Shown: positions 1-13,437 of the stretch, in pieces | How positions within the stretch are numbered: position 1 is the stretch's first letter | Layout of the letters: each line of letters begins with the position of its first letter | Source of the DNA: Latrodectus hesperus | Lineage: Eukaryota; Arthropoda; Arachnida; Araneae; Theridiidae | Direction of reading: 5' to 3' | Length of the DNA stretch: 64,000 bases | Assembly: GCA_037975125.1 (NCBI GenBank) | Contig: CM075857.1 | Span: 48,095,672-48,159,671, forward strand | The notes under the pieces: model-generated | The model's input: the letters and a program-made list of their open reading frames with translations, nothing else | Told to the model about the DNA's origin: nothing | Databases searched by the model: none | Translations under genes and position numbers: made by a program

Positions 1-1359
1 AAATGCGTCAATAAGACGCTTAGATATATATTTAATAAAAAAAGCATGTTATTGATATTTCTAATCATTGTAAATACAAAAATGTTCTGCATTTAAAATG
101 AAATTTTAAAACTTCCAATACCAAGAAAAAAATTAGATTTGCATAGTAATAATGAAAATCTTCAAAATAAAAAAAAACATAAAATTTTTAGTTTCAATTT
201 CTCAAAATGTATTTTTTATATAATTTTTAAGATTTAAATTAAACCTACTTCTTTTTCTTTAAATCGTGATCAAATATCATGATCGTAATAACATGATCCT
301 TAAAAATTAAACAAATTCTTCAAGAAAAAAAAACTAATTAGTACTTTATTTCAGAAATACTCTGTTTACCTACGTCGCAAGCAAATTATTGATGAAATTA
401 AATTTCAACCTGAGTACACTTTATCACTTAATTACTGTAGTCTAAGTACTAATAAAATTTTATGACAAAAACTTATGGAAGTGACAAATTTTATTAAATG
501 CAAGCAATCCTTATCAGCAGCATTGCTATTTCAAGTGTTGCATACATAAGTGAAAACTAAATATTTTAAGAGCAGCTCAAATTTATTGATTTAAAAGTAA
601 AAAATTCATTTTGAAAATATTTTAAAGCTACTCTAAACAGAGCATGCAAAAATATTTTACAAGTATTTATGCTCCAAAAATCGGTAAACGCTTAGCCATG
701 TACGAATCAATCTTATCGTAGAGCCAAAAATGTATCACTTAGCCTTTACTTAACATAAATTGCAACCCCCACTGATGCTTATGTCTAATCGATTTGCCGA
801 TTTTTTGAAATTATTCAGTAAGATATTTTCATAAATTTTCCTAGGGAAGCGACAAATTCTAAGAAACTGTTAGTTTGATTGTTTGTTTTAAGGTCTTAAG
901 TTTGAATTAAAATTATACCACAATATGGCTACAAAAAGTAATTTAGAGCCTACGGAAAAACTGAGATTGGTATAACGTTTTCATTAAGGAATGGGTATAT
1001 TGAGTATATTTTTATATAATATTTTAAGAGATTGTTATTTCACTAAGTGATGCGAATGATCATATTGTTTTTCATGGGAAAATATATTTTGGTTAGCTTC
1101 TTTATTTAAGTTTTTTTCCCTTTTGAGTTAAAATTAGTTCAGATATTTAAAATTAATTTCAGTGTACAATTGAAAATCTCAAAAAATAGCATTTATTTGA
1201 AATAACATGGACTATAGATTTTTAGAAACAGGAATAAATATTTAAGTATGGAGTATCAATATATAATATCAATGTACTTCATATTCACTTAATTTTTGCT
1301 CATTAGTTCGTATTTTGTTCTATCAAAACAATGATAATTATATTTTATTGAAATGTGAG
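1..1359. other. AT-rich DNA, nothing assigned
   Basis: Very AT-rich, with homopolymer runs. No open frame, RNA or repeat that I can support on either strand. Confidence 0.6.
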
Positions 1360-2015
1360 ATTGTTTTAAATATTAATTTTGATAATATATTTTTATTTCA
1401 AAATCGATTAATCAAAGTTAAGTACTTAGAAATTTATAAATATTATGACCTCTTACACATTCATACTTAAATTTAGTAAAATACAATTATCTATTCATCA
1501 AATTTTCTACATTTAGTTGACAAATGGATTTGTTTATAAATGTGTATAAACTTACACTATTTAAAGAGTTTTTATTTAAATTACATTCTATTATAACTAG
1601 CTAATACTATAATGTAGCTGTAAGCGAGTTTATAGTTTAAGCTTTTCATAGCTTAGTTTTAGGAATCTTAACGATATTATAGATTGCTTTGAATATTAAT
1701 TCAACATAACTTTTTTTATTTTTCAATTGAACTTTAAATCTTATAAATGAGAAAATATTTCGAAAATTATACTAATTAATTACCTCTAAATCTTCGTAAC
1801 ATATTTAGTAAAATACCCCTATCTATTTATCAAATTTTTCAATATTTAATTGAAATATAATTTTGTGAATTATTGTATATAAATTTATATATTTAAGGAG
1901 TTTTGATTTAAATTATATTCTATTATATCTAGTTAATATTATAATTAAATTGTAAATACGTATTTAGTTTATGCATTTTATAGTTTACTCTTAGAAACTT
2001 GAATATTATTAGAAA
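1360..2015. repeat. Diverged tandem duplication, unit about 330 bp
   Basis: Copy 1 runs about 1360-1682 and copy 2 about 1683-2015. Blocks recur in the same order: GAATATTAATT near the start, ATTTAGTAAAATAC, TATCTATT.ATCAAATTTT, ATTTAA(A/G)GAGTTTT, TTAAATTA.ATTCTATTATA, CTAG.TAATA.TATAAT, and ATAGTTTA near the end. Small indels shift the offset from about 323 to 335. Each copy is AT-rich and noncoding. It could be two monomers of a satellite or an old local duplication. Confidence 0.85.
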
Positions 2016-3569
2016 TTCAAAGACAATGTTCTAGACAAAGATAATTTATGTACTTATTCTGTAACACATGAATGAAAATATGTCGGGTTATGATAATTTG
2101 CCAATTTTATTTAATATTTTTCACAATAAATTATTAAATTATAACTAAACTTTGAGATAAGAGTAGTACAAACAATAAAAATGAATATAAAGCTTTTAAT
2201 TTTTGTGTTTTTATATGCTAAAAATATATTAATAATACAGTAACAATTGTAAGATTGACTGATGAAGAAATAATGAATTTGTCTCTTTAAATTTAATTTT
2301 TATAAAAAGTACGTTATAATGCAGAAAGTTTTAAAATTAAAAAAAATATTTTTATTTACTATCTATGAGAGATTATTAGAGCATAACATCTGTAATCTCT
2401 AAAAACTAATATAGTTTAAAATTAATGCAAGCAAAACTAAATAAAACTTCTGTAAGAATTTTAAGTTATTTCACTATAACTCTCAGTTTAATCTCTTTTA
2501 TAATTTTGTATGGAATAAAACCAATTTCATGCATAGAAAGTTTTAAGATTATATAAATATTACAATAAAAATTCATTTTTATTTATGAAGTTAACCCTCT
2601 TCTTCGCTTACTATTAAAATTATAAACTACACATTTTATTGTAGTTCTCTGCTTATTTAATTAGTAATTTTTGATATATATATATTGTATATAAAATAAC
2701 ATGTTATATATATATATATATCAATTATACATACTTTTTATATTAATCTAAAAATCGATATACTTGATAGTATAATGGAAATTTAGAAATACTTTAAATG
2801 CTTATTTGTTACATTTATAATTAAAGCAAAACAATGTACTGTTTGTACTGTTTTGCTTTCATCATTTTGTGTTTGCTCTGTAAGTAAGGCGATTTAATTT
2901 ACCAAACATTTGCAGATTTATTTGAATATTTAGAGAGTATAATGTGATACATAAATTATTGATGGAAAAAATGTTAAAAATTTACTAAAAAAAAGCTTCT
3001 TATTATAATTAATGTTATCTAAAATAATTCAATTGTAAAATTTTTTCATATGTATTTTTCCCTAGTAACTGTAAAGTATTTTTAATAAATAAAAAATTAA
3101 AAGTTATTTTTAATATCTTTCCTTAAATCATTTTAATTTATGCTATGCATTTTATAAATGCTACAAATTGAAAAAAAACTCTTTTTCATTGGGGTTCGTT
3201 TTAATTTGAAATGACAATATAAAAATAATACCCGAAAATAAGTTACACATACTGATGAAAACGAATACATTTAGGCATTTTACTTACGTATTACTCTATA
3301 ACAGTAAGCACTTTATTTATTTCTATAAAATATTTCTTGTAAATGTTATGAAAATGAATGATTTACTTAAATTAATGCAAAATTGAATCATAAAACTAAT
3401 TCTTAATATTCACTAAAAATATATTGATGCAAAGAATCATAAAATGCATCCACAGAGAAAAATAAAGAACAAACTTAAGTTATAAGGAATCTGACAATCA
3501 ACATATTTGCAGATTTCTTTGGTTAACCACCATTATCTTCAAGTTACTATTTTACTTCTCTCCTTCTAG
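2016..3569. other. AT-rich DNA, nothing assigned
   Basis: AT-rich noncoding sequence with two short TA runs near 2680-2720. The last ~60 bases become pyrimidine-rich before the exon-like island. Confidence 0.6.
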
Positions 3570-3690
3570 CCTATAAGTCAGACAGATTATTTGATGGAAT
3601 GGAAACTGACGCGTGATGTGACAATATCACTTCGATTGGATGATTCTTATACATCTCTTGCTGTTATCCGAAATGAAATATAGGATTCTA
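3570..3690 (+). other. Exon-like island with strong splice signals, identity unknown
   Basis: A pyrimidine-rich tract ending CTCTCCTTCTAG precedes 3570, and GTAAGT starts at 3691, a strong acceptor and donor 121 bases apart. The first frame reads PISQTDYLMEWKLTRDVTIS then LRLDDSYTSLAVIRNEI before a TAG at 3681-3683, 7 bases short of the donor. The composition is more balanced than the flanks. The stop argues against an ordinary internal coding exon; a last exon, a decayed exon or chance remain possible. I do not recognise the peptide. Confidence 0.25.
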
Positions 3691-4559
3691 GTAAGTAAGA
3701 AATATTATGACAAACTTTATTATCTGTGTATAAAATAAGTATAAAATATCTAATTTTTTTATACAGAGACTTTGCTAACAAATTTTTAAATTTTAGTTGC
3801 CACAATTAAATTGAAAAATTCATTTTAAAATTAATTATATAATGTTAAAAAGGAAATGTTCTGCAATTTTAAAATATAATTTTTGTTGTGTCTTTTTTGT
3901 CAGATTCGATAATTATCAAAGAATAAGAAGTTGAAATCCAAAAGTTTCGTTTTTTTAAAATTTTGATGGCCATATAAATAGCAAAGTGTAGTCAGGATTT
4001 TTCTTTATATAGTAAATCAAACTTAACTCCTTATTTAATCATTTTTTAAATTTAAAATAAATTACTAACATGTTTACTATTAAATAGTAATAGTTTTATT
4101 ATTTAGACAGGTTAATAATTTTCTAAAATGTGATTAATTGATAAAGACATTAAAGGACATTTATTTTACAGAATAAATTGATATCATATGTATTAAAATG
4201 ATACATAAGTTGTATACTTACTTTAAACCTATTGATGTATTTATATTATTACATAAATACATTTATATCAATATCTCATCACAAATTTTACGCTGCTCTT
4301 GGCATTTAGTGAAAAACACTCGGTCATGACTATTCGGCTGAAATATCTTGAGATTGATAAAATATAAGTGAATATTTTGTCCTTAATCTTAACTATTAGA
4401 TGCATTTATACATCTTACTATGGTTCTAACTCAAAATGGCAAATGGAAGTGGACATAAGCAGAATATTCGCACTCAAAAACGGGAAAGAAAAAACTCAGC
4501 AAGCAATTTCTACAATACATTCTTTTGAAAATCCCATAAGATCCTTTAGAACGAAAAGC
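3691..4559. other. AT-rich DNA, nothing assigned
   Basis: No supported feature. A 68-codon frame ending at 4574 runs into the mariner scrap and may be part of it, but it does not resemble a transposase. Confidence 0.5.
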
Positions 4560-4870
4560 AGAATTTTTTGCTAAAAGGTGGATTAAAAAATGTGAATTCT
4601 CTCGGTACATCGGAATCTCAAAGTTTTATTGCAGATGTGAAAAATTCATGTGATTTAAAGTACAGTTTCCACCATATTGTCCAGATTTTGCTCCATCTGA
4701 TATTCTTTTGTTTTTACATTTAAGAAAAGAAGATTACGTTTGAAGATTTTCTTTTCACGGATACTCTGCTACTAAAAAGTTTTGTAGATATTATAAAATA
4801 TACAGTGACAAATAAAGCGCCTAATACTTTTTGGGAAAGTCATTTCAGTTACGAGACAAAATCTTATAAA
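4560..4870 (+). pseudogene. Old mariner transposase scrap
   Basis: The plus strand at about 4664-4738 reads FPPYCPDFAPSDILLFLHLR, very close to the mariner motif around the third catalytic Asp (HPPYSPDLAPSD..LF..L). Sequence on both sides is too mutated to read and no ends are seen. Limits are approximate. Confidence 0.6.
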
Positions 4871-5188
4871 TTTTAAAACCATATTATAAAATCATTTTAA
4901 AAAGAAACCTTATGTATGACATTATCTTGCTTGTTTCTATTTAATTTTGAATGGAATTGGGAAAATAATACAATGTCTGTTACAATTAATTCAAGCGCTT
5001 TTCATTTAGGTTTAAGAAAGATAATTGTTTCACTATAATAGTATTAAAATTAACTATTATTCGATAATTTGTGTTTTATCTTTTCCATGTTTACTAAAAT
5101 ACAAATAGTGCTTATATAACATTCATGCATTTTTTCACTGTATTAAATAATTTAAAGATATATTAAAGGGATATATCTTTCAAAGATA

Positions 5189-5335
5189 ATGTTTCATGTT
5201 TCCGAAACTATGATTCCAGAAGCCGTTTCGAACCTCTTTGAGACAAATGCCCTTAACAATAATCGAATTGATTTGGACATGACACCTATAATGAGTAACG
5301 ACTCTATGGCTTCAACTCATTGGAATCAAAATTAA
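5189..5335 (+). CDS. Small open frame, 48 codons, possible coding or TE fragment
   Basis: ATG at 5189 opens a frame reading MFHVSETMIPEAVSNLFETN, then ALNNNRIDLDMTPIMSND and SMASTHWNQN, to TAA at 5333-5335. The residue mix is unlike that of most chance frames here, which are rich in Phe, Tyr, Ile, Lys and Asn, and the DNA is less AT-biased than its flanks. No known domain is recognised. The opposite strand is also open for 28 codons (from ATGTCCAAATCAATTCG). It could be a piece of an exon, a fragment of an old element, or chance. Confidence 0.2.
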   Translation: MFHVSETMIPEAVSNLFETNALNNNRIDLDMTPIMSNDSMASTHWNQN

Positions 5336-8300
5336 AAATGATGTTGATGTTCATTTTGCAAATAAAACGATATCTGATATAAAGACCAAAGCAATGGTTT
5401 TGGAAGCCGTTTTCCATTGATTCAAGTCATTAATGCCAATAATTTTTTGATCAATGCCAATAATGTTACAAATATTATTGTAAAAGTGACTTCATGAAAT
5501 AATATTTTTTCTTATGATAAGATTTAATGCAGCCCCCTAAATAATTTAGTCTTAAATGACTTCAAAGACTGAAACATTATTTAAGTGTGATGCAAAGTTT
5601 TAAAATTATTCCCTATATCTTTCTATTTAGTGTTGCATTTATCAAATGCAAGGTTTCCCAAAATTTCATTCTTTTAAGTAAATATATTATCCTATCTCCC
5701 CTATTCCTAGATATTTTGCGTGATTGGAAAAATTTCTGAACTTAACTTCAGAAAAATAAATGAAAGAAAGGCTGCAAATGGGTCATATGCAATTCTAAGG
5801 CTTTGATGATTCAAATTTTAGTTCAACATAAGACGAGAATATTTAAAGCAAATGAATCTTTTACATCTTTATATGAAAGCATGGTTTAAATCTTATTCAT
5901 TTGAATAGACATCACTAAATACGTAAATACGAATCGATCATTATAATTTTCATAGCAGAATCGTAAATTTTGCTTAAAACAATTGATTAATATTTTTATT
6001 TAGATTTCATCAACTTTATTATCCAATCACAAGCTTTTTATCCCCATCTTCACTACAATATGCATTTTTGATCATTTGCATTAGCTTCATTGTATCTGAA
6101 ATATAATCATATAAAAATACTGGTCAAAAAATCATTTGAATTCTATTTTCTTTCAAAAAATTATTTATATTGCATTTAATAAATTAATTTTCTTCTAATA
6201 TTTTCACATGTCATTTGCGGTTAAATAATCCTTATCATCTATGATAAGTTTTTAAATCAATTTTTCTAACATTTTAAATATATTTATATAATAATACCTC
6301 ATTCCAGATGCTTTCTAATTTTAAATGAAATATCATTAATTTTAAATTTTAAATGTAATTTTTCTAATTTTCTAGTTTTCAAATTTCAAATGTAATTTTA
6401 AATTTAAATGTTATATAATGAAATTTTAAACTATAATAGAGTAAAATTTCAATATTTTTTCATTTATAATAATAATAAAAAATCTTTATCAATTATTTTA
6501 GTTAAATGTTTCGTAACCTGAATTCATTTAAAGTTATATTACAAGAGAGTTAAACTGCAAATATATATATTCCGTAATTTAAATACATTTCAATCCAAGT
6601 TTCATTTATTTGTACATATTCGATAAATATGAATTTAAATTTATATTCAAACTATAAATTTCTTTTACAATACTAGCTCATTCGTGTCACTTTATAGTAA
6701 AAAGGAAATTTACTACACTATATAATTCATCTTATTGCAAATATCTCATCCTAAATCGTAAATTTTATTTAAAAAATTAATTAAATATTTTCTTTTATAA
6801 TTGTGCACAGTCGTAATATATTTATTTTATGTTAAAAAACTTTGTTGACTATAATTATAAAAATATATATAAACATAACAATTTTGATACATCTTTTATC
6901 TATTGACAGTTGATAATTAATATCGTCTCAATATGTATTGGTGGTGATACTCTTCACTTATTCGCTCTTTTAATAAATTTAAGCTTTCTGTTATACTGCA
7001 ATGTAAAGGCAAGATTGATGTCATGAAAATGAGATGGGCTTGATGTATTCTTCCGCTTAGAATCCCAATCAAGAACAGGTAATTGAGTTTTTTAATGATG
7101 TTCTCTAAACCTTACTCCCAATTCCCTTGTTTTAAGTACTTTTTGTAATAATTTTGTGATAGGTAAAAAATGTCGTTTTTTGAAATATAAATAATCTGTC
7201 AAAAATATATCTTGAAATGCCAAAAGTGTTGTGGGAGCTAAGGGAATTTTTAAATGTTGATAAAAAGTTAAGTGTTAAATTAAAAAAAAAATACGATTTT
7301 TTTATCAAAATGCTAAGTTTAGTTACTGTTTTTCCTACAAAGGATGCTAGTGTTCAATTATAAAATAAAATAAAATAAATTAAAAGATATGGAATATAAA
7401 AATCCAGAGTTGCATATTACATTATTTTAAAACATAATGCATGATTAACTAAAAAAATATTTAGTTTCAGAATTATTTAAATTATTCGAATAATAATGAT
7501 TCCTTGTATCTTATGGAAAACAGTTAAACTATTTTGAAGCGGAAAAATGTTTTATATGACTTAAAATATTAATTTATGAATCATGTATTTATTAAAAATA
7601 ACATTTAACAATGTAATTTTTTAAATATTAAAATAAAAATTAAGACATCTATATCTGATTATTTCTGTTAATATTACTTAGTTTTATAATACACAATAGA
7701 ATTTATCAGTAAACTGAAAAAATGGGGCATTTCTAACAGTTTTTCTATATTTTACATAATTATAACGTGTGCAAAATAAAATCAGTAATTACAAAAGTTA
7801 ATAAATTTGAAGCAATTTGTTCAAAAATGTAATATAAAAATAATGAGATTATATGATTAAAAAAAAGATATCCTTTCTAAATTTTGTTTAGAAACAATTA
7901 TCTTAAATTTAATAATACCAATATATGTATTTATAACAAGACAAATATTTATTTCATTTTGAGTTTAACTTATAGATTCAAACCTTTATTTATTAAAATG
8001 TACTTATTATCAATAAATAACAATAATGGCAATATTATTTCGAAATCAATATAGAAATATAATGTTCAATCACATTTCATTAAATAAGTAATATACATAC
8101 AGTTTTACGTATGTATTTCATTTTCAATAAATTCACTTAGTTTTAAAAAATTAAAATTTATAAAATTGTTCCAAAAACATCGTTAGTTCTGTACATTAAC
8201 TGACATTAAATTATAATTATTAACACTCATTTTATACTGCATCTTTTAGTAAAAATAAAATCGCTTGGCTAAAGATACATTGCTATTTAGTTTTGTATTT

Positions 8301-8336
8301 TAATACATGAATTCTCATTAATTGTAACGCTCTTTT
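5336..8336. other. AT-rich DNA, nothing assigned
   Basis: No frame above the chance level and no repeat that I can define. It contains short TA runs and A/T homopolymers only. Confidence 0.6.
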
Positions 8337-8345
8337 ACTTTGAAA

Positions 8346-8635
8346 AAATATTATATATAACTTGTCTAAAATATACAACTTGTCTAGTGGTCAGCGTGCC
8401 TGACTACGGATAAGGAGGTCCTCAGTTCGAATCCCGGTTCCGCCATAGATGTACTTTCTCTCTATTTATCCTGTCTGGTTGCCTTCCCTATAAACGGGTA
8501 ACTATGGCATGTGTGTAGAGCAAAGTTGTACTTTCACTTTCATGGTGCTCTGATTAAAACGAAAGACGCTCCCAATCGACTTAATTCGCATAACATAGCG
8601 AGCTTGGCTTGTCCAAGTGTCATTAGTAAACAACA
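8346..8635 (+). mobile_element. tRNA-derived SINE with candidate target duplication
   Basis: The head contains tRNA-like internal promoter boxes: an A-box-like stretch (TAGTGGTCAGCGTGCCTGAC, from about 8385) and a B box AGTTCGAATCC at 8424-8434, followed by GGTTCCGCCA. A tRNA-unrelated body follows (CCCTATAAACGGGT and CTATGGCATGTGTGTA), ending in AAACAACAAC. ACTTTGAAA occurs at 8337-8345 and again at 8636-8644, a plausible target-site duplication. It shares body blocks with the SINE at 13474. It is not a functional tRNA gene: the sequence between the boxes does not fold as an anticodon arm and the tail is SINE-like. SINEs of this type are transcribed by RNA polymerase III and copied by a partner LINE. 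Confidence 0.8.
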
Positions 8636-8644
8636 ACTTTGAAA

Positions 8645-11600
8645 GAAAGTGCTATTTTTGAAAATCATCCCATTTAAGAATGTGAATATAATTAGACCTT
8701 TAAAATATAACAGATATAAATTTCATAGATTCAATTTAAAAAATAAATATCGATTATTTTGAATTAATTGATGAATAGACATATAATCGAGCCATAGATA
8801 AATTTAATTTAGCCTAAAACACCTAAATCTGAATTCTTATACTTACAGATTTTCTGATTTTTAACATTTTTGAACACTACATAATAATAAAAGACAAGTT
8901 TTAATATACATATATACATCACTTAAATTAAACATTTTCTAAAATATTACTAATCATTAATAAGATAACAGTATCAATATTTCTGAAAAATATCTTTTTA
9001 CAGTACTAGTTTTAGTAGATAATTATCGCTGCTTTAAAAACTAAATATACATTTTTATAAGCATCATAGAAATTATTCTCATTAAAAAAACAAATTATTT
9101 GGATTTTGTCTTGTTTGTTAATTATTTCCTTTAATGTAAATTCTTTAGTTTGAATGTACAGGCATATTTTTCCATTTTCTCATATTGTCTGATATAAGAT
9201 AGCAAAGTTTAATTTTATTTAAAAATGTAACAAAAAGTATCATTTCTTTAAATTACTGTTTTATGGTTTTCGATTATCATAATTGGAATCACAAGGAAAA
9301 ATCACATGGAAATTATTAAAATATTAACTTGTACATTAAAAATATTAAAATGTAATTGATTTTGATTAATCAGCCTACTGAGATTGATTCGAATAACATA
9401 TAATTAGAAGAAAATATTGCGTTATTGAAATAACAAAAAAATATCCTTTAAAGTCCACAATTTTACCATATTTTCTACTCTAAATAATAATTAACATACA
9501 ATAAAAATGTTTATTTGATTTTGCGAAGTAAGTTGTATTTAGTAATTATTTTAACAAAAATTGTAATTTTATTTATTGTATGTCATTCTGAAATTAGTTA
9601 TATTTAAGACAATTAACTTTTGTTTGCCTAAGCACATTGATTTATTTTCCAATAGTTTAACTGGTCTTTGATAATTTAAAATGAAAAAATTTACCTGCTT
9701 ATTTTTTGAATGACGTATTCTCACTTACAAATTTAAGATTGCGATTAAAATACTGTAATTCTAAATTCTTGTTGGGAAATTTGTTTGAATTTCAGATTAT
9801 TCAGTATATCTAGTGTGTAATTATAAATAACGACTTTAGGCTTGCTTTATAGGTTGCTTTAAGCATTATGTTCTTCATAACCGCTTCTTTTGCTACTAAT
9901 TACACAGCCAGCAAAATTCAACATGCCTTCATTTATGGAAATTTATGCAACTTATAATAAACTGTACATAATTGATGTAAAATGCGGAATATACTTTTTA
10001 TGTTTGAATAAAAATTAAAGTTAGTGCATTTTTGAGATTTTTAGAAAAATTGAGATTAAATTTAGGTAATGAAGTACAAAAATAAAAAAATATGCAAATA
10101 TCCATAGAATAATAAGAAAATAATTTCAATTTCATATAAAAAGTTCATGTTAACTGTAAAAATTTTAATTGAAATAAAAAAAATTCTTTACATTTATATT
10201 AAATGGTGTCAAATGTAAACTTAGTTTATTTTGAAATTTTATCAATAATAATTAATAAATATTTTTAAATCATTATTTCATTAATCAATAAAAATGTAAC
10301 TGAATTAATCACCAGATTATATATTATATTATTAAGTATATAGTTAAAATATTCACACTTTAAAAAAGAATACCATACAAAATGCTGAAATATTTACCAA
10401 ATATGAATTTTTTGCGAAAGGAATTAGTGCAATAATACATCATTTTGATAGCAAGAAGAGAATTAATTATTTCTGTTTTTAAATATTCTTAGTGAAAAAT
10501 TATATAAGTTGACCTTTTTCGGCTTAATAATATGAGAACAGTAGAACTAAAATATAGTATGAATAACAAAATTTTATAATATAGAGCTGTTGAATATTTA
10601 GATATTAAAAAGTTTAGTTGATGAATTTGAAATATATAGTGAGAAATTTGATTAATTTGAGTAAAATATATATAATGAATATTCTTATCAATTTAATGTA
10701 TAATAACTTGTGCATGCTATATAATATTATATAAAATATCGAATCTCTCTCTCTTAGTGGAAGAAATTATAAAAAATAAATGTATACATTTTGAATTAAA
10801 CATATCATATGTATTTTTAGTTTAGGATTTTTTATTGAATAATAAAAAATTCAATAGCAAATTACATTAGACAAAATATTGCTATTCATTGATGGCATAA
10901 CTATGTTCTGGTTGAGTTGTAGTATATAATTTTATTTTCAAATCATCATCATGAATAAGAAATTCAATTTCATTAAAAACATTAATCTATCAATCGCTTA
11001 AACAAATGTATTCGTAGATGGAGGGGGTGAATATTTTGCATGAATTAATAAGAATTTTCACAGATTATTAAGTCATTTCAAATCTCAAAATGCATTTAAA
11101 TTACACCAAGAATTTTATTTGTAATATTATATCATATATTCATTAATACTATTCTTTCATTGATTAGTAACACATTTTTGTAAATTAATTGCATTGCATG
11201 AACAACAACCTTTATACTTCCTGAAAATTTCATTAATAACTTAACATAATAACAGTAAATATTTCTGCATAAAATATTACACTAAATTTTACCCTTACAT
11301 TCGATAAGGAAATTCTACAATTAGATAACTGATAAATGAACTCCTGTGCACTAGTCAAACATAAAGTATATATATTGCAGTGAGAATCCTTTTGTATTAT
11401 AGTGATAATAGAAGCGATGATAAATGAAACTATGGAACAATTAATATAAATATGGTAAGAATGTTATTCCAATTATACTGCTCTTCAGATTTCCTTTAGG
11501 TGCAAAATTCAGAAGAGAAGTTTTATATCGATTCAATGTCTATTATTAATATGTAAGATGCGTAGTTTGGAAAGTTATTATAACATTAATCTCCTATCAT

Positions 11601-12098
11601 TAAATATTAGTTACTACGGTAACAAACTTATCTTGATAACATGTATAGCGTCTAATATTAGAAGAATAGAAATCCAGACTTCAAATATTAATATATAATA
11701 TGTAATCTTTGAAGACAAAGTCTTAAGCAATTTCTTGAAAGTCTTTTGCAATTTGTTGTAGCTAATATTTTGAAGCATTATATAGAAAGTCATTAAAAAT
11801 ACCTCAATAGTCGTATTCAAAATCACAAAAATACGATATCATAAATATTCCCAATTTTAGTTATCACTTTTTAAGACAAAATATTTAGTTTCTGCTCAAT
11901 AATTTTTTGTGAAGATTTCCTCTAAATATTTTTTAATAATTCGCATTTCTTATTTTATTCAGACAACTTGCTTGAAATTTGGTGAAAATTATTTGTTTTT
12001 CGGGATAAAACTGAGTGTGAAAGGTATCTCAAAAATTGCTTATATATTTCAAATTACTTTTAGAGTCAAATTATTATTTGCCAAAATTATCTTTAGGA

Positions 12099-12101
<3 letters not shown>
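8645..12101. other. AT-rich DNA, nothing assigned
   Basis: Unassigned. The frames near 11614-11826 (minus) and 11909-12172 (plus) are low-complexity, and the second ends in the TA array. Confidence 0.6.

Positions 12102-12171
<70 letters not shown>
12102..12171. repeat. (TA)n microsatellite, 70 bp
   Basis: Pure TA dinucleotides directly left of a decayed Tc1 element. Any Tyr-Ile open frame here is an artefact. Confidence 0.98.
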
Positions 12172-12174
<3 letters not shown>

Positions 12175-13437
12175 GTATAAAAATATCCTATTTACAAAAA
12201 CCAATATAACATGGTTTATATTATGGTTAATACATAGTATGCCTCCCAGAGGATGCAATACAGGCCGTACAACGCCTAGCTATGCTGAGTATCAAATTAT
12301 CGATCTGATCTTGGAGAATATTACACCACTCAACAAGCAATGATCTCCGAAGTTCCGGTAGACATGTGGTAGGGGGTTGATGCGCTGCAATTCGTCGGCC
12401 AAACATGCCCCACACATGCTCTATTGGATTCAAGTCCGGTAAGTATCCACTCTATACGGGTGTTATCATTCAATTGAAGGCATTCGTCAACAATGTTTTT
12501 ACGGTGAGGATGGGCATTATCATCCATAAACAGAAATTCTGCACCCATGGCACCCCGAAACAAACGTATATATTATTCCAGAATTACATCTTGATAGACG
12601 TGGACTGTCAAGGTTACATTCTGAACATACAGGTTAGTTTTGGAACCCGAATAATTCTTCCCCAAACGAGCAATCCTGCACCACCGAAAGGTGTCGTTCA
12701 ATGGTGCTTTCTTGGTGGTAACGGGTACCGGGACCTTTTCATATGAAAATCCGGCGAGAATCGGACTGAAAGCTAAATCTGGATAAGTCGGAAAACATCA
12801 AACAAGACCACTGTTGTGATGTCCACAATGCATGCTCTCTATTCCAGGCAAACCGCAGGCGACAGTGAGTTACGGTTAGTGAAACTCATCTAACAGGCCT
12901 ACGAGCATATTGATCAATGTGCCCTAATTGTTTGTACAGATTCTGCATTGAAACTGTCATACCGGTAGCTGAAGAGAGCTAACGAGACAGGTCTGATGCT
13001 GTGCTCCGTCTGTTTCTTTTGGCAGTAACTGCCAAATAACTGTCCTCATTCAGCATTGTAACTTGTGGGTGACCTGTGCTGCAACGTCTACTCACATTAC
13101 CATCATCTTGGTACTGTTACCTAAACCTTGAGATGATTCTCTGGGGAATTCCAAGTTCTTCGGATACTTCCAGCTGAGTACGTCCACATTCCAGAGACGA
13201 CCAATAATTCTACCACGTAAAACATCATCCAAATGCTTCCTTTGTGACATAACTATGCGGTTAATGCTCTGAAAGGCTTTTAAAGTGTTTTTGAACAGTT
13301 TTACTTCTCTGCAACTATTCCTCATATACCCCTCTCTTTCACTTTTGTCACTGTGTCGTATTATCGATGCCATCTGGTAATTTGCATATTATTCTTCAAG
13401 ATGTGTGTGATATACCTACATGTGAAACTTTTAGAGA

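Noticed and set aside
8385..8440. A functional tRNA gene
   Set aside because: A and B boxes are present, but the sequence does not fold as a full tRNA and continues into a SINE body with a CAACAA tail.
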